Positions 9,501 through 12,866 of a DNA stretch of 12,866 bases are shown piece by piece. Source of the stretch: Owenia fusiformis (taxonomy: Eukaryota > Annelida > Polychaeta > Sabellida > Oweniidae); NCBI GenBank assembly GCA_903813345.2, contig CAIIXF020000007.1:29300698-29313563 (forward strand). Reading direction: 5' to 3'. A program made the translations under genes and the position numbers. The notes beneath the pieces are model-generated. The model ran no database searches and was not told the origin of the DNA. It saw only the letters and a list, made by a program, of their open reading frames with translations. Positions within the stretch are counted from its first letter, which is position 1, and the number at the start of each line of letters is the position of its first letter.

Positions 9501-12500
9501 ACTTGGACTATATGGCTCAGGATCTTTTTCTTCAGCTGCTTTAAATCTTTCTGTTTCAAGTTGATCATTCGAGGATATATCCATAGACTTCGGTTCTGAT
9601 ATTCTGCGTGACCTTTGCATATCTTTTGTTCTTTCAACCCTGGATTTTACATCAAGTTTTGGTTCAACAACATGTGTGGTGGGAGAAACATCTCTTCTTT
9701 TGGAATCTGAAGCAATTTCATAATCTGCACTATCTTTAGTTTCATATTTCTTAACTCTTTCTTGGACAGGTTGTGATTCTTTCCTTCTGCTTTCTTTTCT
9801 GCTTTCATATATTAACTGGCTTTGTTCCTCAGATATACTCTTATTCCTATGTTTACCCTTAGAACTAGATACTGACTGCTCCTTGTCTACTGATGGACTT
9901 CTACTATTACATTTTTCATTCCTTTTATGAGATCGTGACTGCATCTTTTCTAAAAGTGGACTATATCTTTCCTTTTGCTTATAACTAGATGAAGATGTCC
10001 TGTCCAATGACAGACTCCTACTTCTGGACCTTTGTTTCCTTTTATCATCAGACACTGATTGCTTCTTTTCCAACGAGGGACTTCTGTATCGTTCTTTCTG
10101 TTTTTTACTAGATATTGATCGCTTCTTTTCGACAGATGAACTCCTGCTTCTACTTCTATATCTTCCTTTCCTTTGATCATTGTGTTTCTCAAGAGGTGGT
10201 GTTCTGCTCCTATATCTTTCTTTTCTCCTATCCCCTGACCCTGATTTAGTATCTTCTAATGAAGGACTTCTAAGAGCGTGTTTTTTCTTCTCAATTTTTT
10301 CTTCATAAGATGGACTTCTGTGTTTATTTTTACTTTTTGAGGATCTTATTTCCACAGACATTTTTCTCTTCCTTTCATCATATGAAAAATTATCAATATT
10401 TGAACTTCGATTTCTATCCTTTTCTTTATGTCTAGATTTTGTATCCATGTAATCTTCATATTTAGAGAGTTCCATTTCCTTCAGTATATCTGAAGATTTA
10501 GCAGTAATTGAATGCGTTTCTTGTTTGTCTTTTTTACTGTCCTGATCTGTCAATTCACTTCTAGTCTTCTTGTGCTTCTTAGCTTTAGTATATTCAAAAC
10601 GTTCATCCTCATCTGTATCATCTGTGGAATACTTAGAGCTTTTATATGACTTCCTACTATAAACTGGTGAAAGGTCCATCTCTGGTGAATATGTAGGTGA
10701 ACTTTTATGCTTTTTCTTTTTCTTTGACTTTTTAGAATGATCTCTGTCTTTATCAGAATTATCACTAAACATATCTGCTTCATTGGCACCTGAATGGTCG
10801 TCTAAATCACTGTCTAGGTTTGCAATATATTTATCAATTAGCTCATCGAGGCTTTTTCTTTTCCTTTTCTTGTGTTTTGATTTCTTCTTCTTGTGTTTGG
10901 ATGATTTTTTAGGATAGGGATCCTCCTCCTCGGAGCATGAGCCATCATCATATGATTTCTTATCAAGCTTGGACTTTAATTTTATTTTTGGTTCATCCAC
11001 TGGTTTTTCTTTGAGTCTTTTCTTTTCAGATTTATCCTTCTGTTTTTGTTCTGGACTTCTATATCGAGATGAAATTGAGTCTGGGCTAGAGTCTCGATAT
11101 TTTGATGACCCATCCAAACTGTTTCGAGTCTGTTTCCTACCAGTTGGACTTATTGTTGATCTTTTCTTGCTTGTCTTCCTTTCTTTGTCTCCTCCCTTCT
11201 TATTTTTATCATCTTTGCTTACTTCCATTGGACTGAGAGATCTGTCACTATCTGAACTGTTGCTTTTATGTTTATGGTGAGATTTCTTATCAGATTTCCT
11301 ATCCTTAGATGCTACATGAGCCCTTTCAAAACTTCTACTTCTGTGTTTTGATCGTCGACCCAGGCTTGAGCCTGAATTGGATGATTTTAATTCTGGGCTA
11401 ACACTGGATTTTCTTTTATCATCACCTACTTTGTGTTCCTTGGAATGCCTTCTATGGATTGGACTCTTTCTTCTGTCATGAAGTTGTCTATCTGGACTCT
11501 TACTGATTCGGCTGGACACTTTATCTCTTATTACTGAAGTTTCAGACTTTGATGACTTAGATTCTTTTCTTTCTGGGCTTTTACTTTTGTATCTTGCTGA
11601 CCTACTTGTGGATTTTCTGCCCCTGCTTTCAGATGGACTTGTGTACCTTTTCATCTCAATATCAGGAATACTACGCTCTTTACATACATCAGGTGCCTTT
11701 GGATCATTTCTATCAAACCTGCTAATAAAACTGGTTGCATTATCTGAATCACTGTCAGTGTCCCACTTGGACTTGGAGGGTAATGCTATTTCAATGTCAT
11801 CTTGTATTGAATCTTTTCTCTCGTGTCCTTTGCCTTTTGTGGTTTGCTTTTCATCACTTTGAGCTGTTGGAGACTTCCTCTTTGAATTTGATTCATCTTT
11901 ACTTCGATGTCTTGATTTATCTTTACTAGAGTCTTTAAGAACTTCATTATTGGTGAATTCTTTACTAGATTTGCTTTGATCTGGGCTGCGGTTTCTTGAT
12001 GTGCGTCTTTCTTTTGTCTCATCTACTGATGAGGCAGAGCTTTGAGAACTGGAACTATATGATCGTCTTCTTTGTTTGTTCTTTTTTCTTGATCTATGTT
12101 CAGATGAATCTCTGTTTCCAAATCGTTCACTTATCTTGTATTTGTCTCCTTTCTTTGACTTCCTACTTGAGTATTTATCTTCTGGAGAAGCTGACCTGTC
12201 CTTTTCATTCTTTTTCTTCAATTTGGATTTATTTTTGATGTTATCAGTGGATTGACCATCAGAGTCCATTTCTTTTTCATAATTTTGTTCTCTATCCCTA
12301 TGTTTCTTACTTTTTGAACTACTTCGTTCCTCATTGGTTATGATTGATCTTTCAATTGAACAATCTTTACTGCGTGAATGTGACCGTTTATTTCTGTGCT
12401 GCCTTGAATCTCGTCTCTTTTCTTTACTTTTACTTCTTGATCTTCTTGATTGTCGCTTGCTGGTAGGACTTCGGCTCAAAGTTTTCTTTCGTCTTGTGGT

Positions 12501-12866
12501 ATTGTCTGGAGATGAGTCAGAGCTTCCGCTCATTGAATGCCTATTTGAAGACCTATAGGATTTGCTACTTGGACTTCTCCTGCCTCGTCTCTGAGATGAT
12601 TTTCTATCCTTTCGGCTATAGCTGGGACTCTTTTCAGAACTCTGACTCCTGCTTCTGTATCTGTTACTTGCCCTACTAGATGTTCTTTTTGGACTTCTGC
12701 TATGTGAATGTCTTCTATGTTGCCTTTTTGGAGTTTTGCTTCGAGATTTCTTGGGAGACCTACTTCTAGATCTTTTCTGACTTGATCTTTTCCTCAACTT
12801 CTCAGAGCTTTTGCTACGTGAGCGGCCTTTTCTCGACCTACTTGAATACCTAGTTTCCTGTTCCTT
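1..12866 (-). CDS. SETD2: SETD2/Set2-type histone H3K36 methyltransferase, multi-exon, partial at both ends
   Basis: Eleven exons join in phase on the minus strand: 12866-4914, 4627-4239, 4036-3908, 3731-3680, 3406-3330, 2939-2738, 2365-2268, 1954-1813, 1477-1346, 858-742, 561-1 (3284 codons). Residue numbers used here start at base 12866. Seen: AWS cysteines from residue 2795, SET motifs GWG (2856-2858), EYVGEVL (2873-2879), YYFMAL, SRFINHSC (2919-2926) and FDY (2959-2961), and post-SET CYCGSDNCRG. The order and spacing match human SETD2 closely, including the conserved middle region after post-SET. Established for the family: SETD2 is the nuclear enzyme that trimethylates H3K36 in transcribed gene bodies, bound to elongating RNA polymerase II through a C-terminal SRI domain. 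That domain is not in the window. Other AWS-SET enzymes (NSD, ASH1L) are less likely because the segments flanking the SET domain are SETD2-like. The true start codon lies beyond base 12866. Confidence 0.95.
742..858 (-). CDS. SETD2: SETD2 exon: conserved middle region, second part
   Basis: The exon has 117 bp (39 codons), acceptor AG at 860-859 and GTAAGT donor at 741, phase 0 on both sides. Residues 3059-3097 include LFIDYHGLSLMWSWMVDLG, matching human SETD2 FLERHGLSLLWIWMAELG. The HGLSL-x-W motif is typical of animal SETD2. It is predicted helical. Its function in the family is not well defined; together with the next exon it may form a small helical bundle. Confidence 0.95.
859..1345 (-). 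other. SETD2: Intron of 487 bp, AT-rich, with the duplicated exon fragment
   Basis: This is the longest intron in the window. Its first 73 bases from the donor contain the extra copy of the exon end and donor. A short direct repeat (AATTCATAATTCATAAT at about 1204-1220) is the only other pattern noted. The acceptor side reads ATTTCAG. No gene or mobile element is seen. Confidence 0.85.
1273..1372. repeat. 50-bp tandem duplication spanning the 3' end of exon 9 and its splice donor
   Basis: Bases 1273-1322 and 1323-1372 are two head-to-tail copies with 48 of 50 bases identical; the two differences are at 1281-1282 versus 1331-1332. The copy at 1323-1372 holds the real exon end (1346) and donor (1345). 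The copy at 1273-1322 reproduces the same exon end and donor at 1296/1295 inside the intron. The high identity suggests a recent event. Confidence 0.97.
1346..1477 (-). CDS. SETD2: SETD2 exon: conserved middle region, first part
   Basis: The exon has 132 bp (44 codons), acceptor AG at 1479-1478 and a weak donor GTAGAT at 1345. Residues 3015-3058 contain NKQHVLTLSRLMVRCETAD, matching human SETD2 NQVLSLSRLMVRIETLE, so exon and frame are secure. The region is helical in character. The last 27 bases and the donor are part of a 50-bp tandem duplication, so a second copy of this donor lies 50 bp further on. The proximal donor (1346/1345) is chosen because the next exon continues the conserved sequence in frame. 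Confidence 0.93.
1478..1812 (-). other. SETD2: Intron of 335 bp, AT-rich, nothing else seen
   Basis: It is bounded by GTGAGT at 1812 and CTACAG at 1483-1478. The composition is AT-rich with no open frame, repeat or RNA gene I can support. Confidence 0.85.
1813..1954 (-). CDS. SETD2: SETD2 exon: post-SET zinc site and basic linker
   Basis: The exon has 142 bp, acceptor AG at 1956-1955 and GTGAGT donor at 1812. Residues 2968-3014 begin KEAQKCYCGSDNCRGILGGE, the post-SET motif CxCx4C, which with a Cys of the SET domain binds zinc and closes the lysine channel. A basic stretch (KSSKKRK) follows that may serve as a nuclear localisation signal. The exon ends VVDIFDDS in phase 0. Confidence 0.95.
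1955..2267 (-). other. SETD2: Intron of 313 bp, AT-rich, nothing else seen
   Basis: It is bounded by GTATGT at 2267 and TATATAG at the acceptor. No repeat or other gene is visible. Confidence 0.85.
2268..2365 (-). CDS. SETD2: SETD2 exon: C-terminal part of SET domain (FDY motif)
   Basis: The exon has 98 bp, acceptor AG at 2367-2366 (TTTTCAG) and GTATGT donor at 2267. It encodes WTVNGQLRVGFFAIKDIKPG and then TEITFDYQWERY (residues 2935-2966). Tyr2961 in FDY is the conserved catalytic tyrosine position of SET enzymes. It is near identical in layout to human SETD2 (WTVNGQLRVGFF, ELTFDYQFQRYG). It leaves in phase 2, the Gly codon being completed by the next exon. Confidence 0.97.
2366..2737 (-). 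other. SETD2: Intron of 372 bp, nothing else seen
   Basis: It is bounded by GTATGC at 2737 and TTTTCAG at the acceptor. A 74-codon open frame inside it has no recognisable product and is taken as chance. Confidence 0.85.
2738..2939 (-). CDS. SETD2: SETD2 exon: SET domain core with cofactor and catalytic motifs
   Basis: The exon has 202 bp, acceptor AG at 2941-2940 and GTATGC donor at 2737. It encodes residues 2868-2934: DTFVMEYVGEVLD, the YAREGQAHYYFMAL strand, EIIDA and SRFINHSCDPNCETQK. Arg2920 matches human SETD2 Arg1625, and the NHS triplet (2923-2925) is the SET pseudoknot motif that contacts the cofactor. All key residues are intact, so the enzyme is predicted to be active. Reading through the donor meets a stop after a few codons, consistent with the splice. 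Confidence 0.97.
2940..3329 (-). other. SETD2: Intron of 390 bp, AT-rich, nothing else seen
   Basis: It is bounded by GTAAGT at 3329 and TTAAAG at the acceptor. An A-rich run lies at about 3050-3060 on the plus strand. No gene or element is seen. Confidence 0.85.
3330..3406 (-). CDS. SETD2: SETD2 exon: start of SET domain (GWG motif)
   Basis: The exon has 77 bp, acceptor AG at 3408-3407 and GTAAGT donor at 3329, entering in phase 0 and leaving in phase 2. Residues 2842-2867 include WKGWGLQAEEEIKP. The GWG motif contributes to the S-adenosylmethionine pocket in SET enzymes. The intron just upstream carries a four-copy 23-bp repeat that ends only three bases from the AG of this acceptor. Confidence 0.95.
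3411..3502. repeat. Four perfect copies of a 23-bp tandem repeat next to a splice acceptor
   Basis: The unit AATATGAAAGGTGTCATTTT plus GTA repeats exactly at 3411-3433, 3434-3456, 3457-3479 and 3480-3502. It ends three bases from the AG (3408-3407) of the acceptor for the exon starting at 3406. On the transcribed strand each unit holds AATGAC, which resembles a branch-point sequence, and a short pyrimidine run. This is a minisatellite, probably variable in copy number. Confidence 0.97.
3680..3731 (-). CDS. SETD2: SETD2 exon: second part of AWS domain
   Basis: This small 52-bp exon has its acceptor AG at 3733-3732 and a GTAAGT donor at 3679. It completes the split Cys codon and then encodes GSRCPCGDYCTNKRFQR (residues 2825-2841), ending in phase 0. 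The RC-x(2)-GDYC-x-N-x-RFQ pattern is the typical end of an AWS domain. One oddity is a Cys in RCPCGDYC where human SETD2 has Asn. It adds a cysteine near the zinc cluster. Confidence 0.95.
3908..4036 (-). CDS. SETD2: SETD2 exon: first part of AWS zinc-binding domain
   Basis: The exon has 129 bp between an ATATAACAG-type acceptor (AG at 4038-4037) and a GTGAGT donor at 3907. Phase 2 on both sides keeps the frame. It encodes residues 2781-2824: basic KKSKAKKEARR, then MLCDC, CGDDC and NRMLMIEC, the last Cys being completed by the next exon. These are the first cysteines of the AWS (associated with SET) domain, which bind a zinc cluster and pack against the SET fold. The match to human SETD2 (RMQCEC, CGEDCLNRLLMIEC) is direct. 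Confidence 0.95.
4239..4627 (-). CDS. SETD2: SETD2 exon: acidic linker leading into the AWS domain
   Basis: The acceptor (TTTCAG, AG at 4629-4628) and donor (GTCAGT from 4238) bound 389 bp that enter in phase 0 and leave in phase 2. The product, residues 2652-2781, starts EREPLSPTTV, contains KSRWLQAS and a Ser/Pro/Glu-rich stretch, and ends FEEIKENIFLSER. That last segment aligns with the human SETD2 segment just before the AWS domain (IEENVYLTER), which fixes the frame and exon end. This is mainly a flexible linker; only its end is strongly conserved. No start codon belongs here: the TTG at 4615 is an internal Leu. Confidence 0.9.
4784..4841 (-). other. Exon-like 58-bp segment in the first intron (possible alternative or poison exon)
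   Basis: The segment lies between an AG at 4843-4842 and a GTACTA donor at 4783. One frame reads TPQGTLSELCEVPVHEPLE, which ends in phase 0 and would run directly into EREPLSPTTV of the next exon. The giant exon ends in phase 0, however, and entering this segment from there gives a stop after about seven codons. The acceptor also lacks a good pyrimidine tract. It may be a regulated poison exon, part of another transcript form, or chance. Confidence 0.35.
4914..12866 (-). CDS. SETD2: SETD2 giant exon: disordered RS-rich N-terminal region (partial at 5' end)
   Basis: This is a 2651-codon uninterrupted frame, open at the window edge, ending at residues QKEE before a strong donor (GTAAGA at 4913-4908). 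Reading on past the donor adds only five codons before a stop, so a splice here is well supported. Content in order: RS-rich block (12866 to about 12000), Ser/Lys/Arg-rich charged region, Lys-rich patch (about 10917-10850), Ser-Pro repeat array (about 10325-9830), Ser/acidic tract running into polyproline (9385-9180), RSRERRD repeats (8840-8697), proline-rich segment (8570-8330), a more complex island (about 8140-7790), Arg-Asp/Arg-Glu block (7650-7405), another complex island (about 7225-6790), SRSPRR heptads (6652-6262), Pro/Gln-rich region (6050-5520) and an acidic then Lys-rich end. No folded domain is recognisable. Role is inferred: nuclear targeting, speckle association and phosphorylation by SR-protein kinases. 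No ATG lies at the 5' edge; a TTG at 12797 is an internal Leu. Confidence 0.9.
5520..6050 (-). other. Pro/Gln/Tyr-rich region of the giant exon
   Basis: Motifs in order are LAGIPLPPQGIPLPG, ERISRMLNPDTPPPPAPPAP, THPPPSQHTQHMFMP, SHPPPPPQYPGYAQQ, YSNYYQQPPPMP and EPPPVPKK. Vertebrate SETD2 has a similar Pro/Gln/Tyr-rich linker, but after the SET domain and before WW. Here such a region sits before the AWS domain. It is predicted disordered. Confidence 0.7.
6262..6652 (-). repeat. SRSPRR heptad repeat arrays (two clusters)
   Basis: Two clusters of a seven-residue unit, (R/S)SRSPRR, are encoded by 21-bp units. One is at about 6652-6545 (roughly five units) and one at about 6400-6262 (roughly six units). 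A spacer between them includes RERRYSSSPENRKSG and AAYRRRRYSRSVSRER. This is the densest Arg-Ser stretch in the protein and resembles the RS domains of SRRM1/SRRM2-type splicing coactivators. Such sites are typical targets of SRPK and CLK kinases. Confidence 0.9.
7405..7650 (-). other. Mixed-charge Arg-Asp/Arg-Glu/Arg-Ser block in the giant exon
   Basis: About 80 residues run from SERKSRRDSSKDRRDERRSR to YRSRDRSRGKS, dense in RRD, RRS, RER and SRE steps. Mixed-charge domains of this type are known in spliceosomal proteins and favour nuclear speckle partition. Here that role is inferred from composition alone. Confidence 0.75.
7790..8140 (-). other. Higher-complexity island within the disordered region
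   Basis: Unlike its surroundings, this stretch has balanced composition. It includes NKIAEAMAKLAAAKKPASSRW, then IKINPKIQF, AKFGMMKKIIPKSSKIQMTL, KFKTLSAF and LPSLRLRAA. The first part looks helical; the later part alternates basic and hydrophobic residues. I do not recognise a domain. It is the best candidate in the giant exon for a conserved binding segment. Confidence 0.6.
8330..8570 (-). other. Proline-rich segment with PPPPPPP and PLPP motifs
   Basis: The segment begins EVPPPPPPPRKQPS and continues with IPLPPMKG, MPLPPAP and QLPPPPPPDS. PPLP/PLPP-like motifs are known ligands for group II WW domains such as those of FNBP4/PRPF40-type factors. SETD2 in vertebrates has its own C-terminal WW domain, so contact within the protein is also possible. 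Confidence 0.7.
8697..8840 (-). repeat. Four 36-bp tandem repeats encoding a 12-residue RSRERRD unit
   Basis: In-frame units at 8840-8805, 8804-8769, 8768-8733 and 8732-8697 encode NRSRDRSREKRD, KHSRDRSRERRD, ERSRGRSRERRD and GRSMDRSRERDD. The DNA is clearly similar between copies, so this is a fairly young tandem expansion. The mixed-charge Arg-Asp/Arg-Glu character resembles the C-terminal region of U1-70K. Confidence 0.9.
9180..9385 (-). other. Ser/acidic tract followed directly by polyproline segments
   Basis: Reading on the minus strand, a run of Ser with Asp/Glu (SSSSEDSSSSDDDSTSS, then SSSSEDDDDEEE) passes straight into QAPPPPPPPVQKK and PPPVP, SPPPVQR motifs. The acidic Ser runs fit casein kinase 2 sites. 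The proline runs fit WW or SH3 ligands. Both are inference from composition. Confidence 0.75.
9830..10325 (-). repeat. Degenerate Ser-Pro protein repeat array inside the giant exon
   Basis: About seven or eight units of 18 to 23 residues share the pattern (K/R)(Q/R)K-E-R-Y-R-S-x-S-P-S-(L/V)-(E/D)-K-(K/E)-x-S-x-S. Examples are RSPSLED, RTPPLEK, RSSSVEK, RSPSLEK, RSLSLDR, YSPLLEK and RSPSVDK. The units diverge in sequence and length, so the array is old compared with the intron repeats. Regular Ser-Pro and Arg-Ser sites suggest repeated phosphorylation sites; this is inference. Confidence 0.85.

Noticed and set aside
12795-12797. TTG as the start codon of the long frame
   Set aside because: The frame stays open for 23 more codons to the window edge with the same RS-rich composition, so this is an internal Leu and the real start lies outside.
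1-12866. Promoter, polyadenylation signal, transposon, tRNA or other RNA gene
   Set aside because: Both gene ends are outside the window. No terminal inverted repeats, reverse transcriptase or transposase similarity, or tRNA-like fold was seen in the introns.

Overview
The window is a piece of a eukaryotic nuclear genome. It holds one gene on the minus strand, a SETD2/Set2-type histone H3 lysine-36 methyltransferase. Neither end of the gene is inside the window: the coding frame is open at base 12866 (5' side) and again at base 1 (3' side). I found no second gene, RNA gene or transposon.

Reading on the minus strand (high to low coordinates) I can place eleven coding exons joined by ten GT-AG introns of 176 to 487 bp: 12866-4914, 4627-4239, 4036-3908, 3731-3680, 3406-3330, 2939-2738, 2365-2268, 1954-1813, 1477-1346, 858-742 and 561-1. 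All reading phases join without a conflict and give 9852 coding bases, or 3284 codons. Residue numbers below count from base 12866 as residue 1 and are local to this window. The catalytic core is complete: AWS zinc domain (about 2790-2841), SET domain (about 2842-2963) and post-SET cysteines (about 2970-2987). A conserved SETD2 middle region follows (about 3020-3130). The C-terminal SRI domain, and the WW domain of vertebrate SETD2, would lie below base 1 and are not seen.

The dominant feature is the first exon: at least 7953 bp of uninterrupted coding sequence (2651 codons) encoding an almost wholly low-complexity protein. It is rich in Arg-Ser, Arg-Asp and Arg-Glu dipeptides, Lys-rich patches, Ser-acidic tracts and polyproline. 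This looks like the RS domains of splicing factors placed in front of a Set2 enzyme. It carries several internal repeat arrays (about 10325-9830, 8840-8697, 7650-7405, 6652-6262). Human SETD2 also has a long disordered N-terminus with some Arg-Ser content and a very large exon, so this is an extreme form of a known layout.

The introns are AT-rich. Three details stand out. A 50-bp tandem duplication copies the 3' end of exon 9 (window numbering) with its splice donor. A four-copy perfect 23-bp tandem repeat abuts a splice acceptor. A 58-bp exon-like segment at 4841-4784 would shift the frame if included.

The host is an animal. The intron-dense SETD2 with modest introns suggests a bilaterian invertebrate, perhaps a mollusc or another lophotrochozoan; that placement is a guess from gene structure, not a demonstrated identification.
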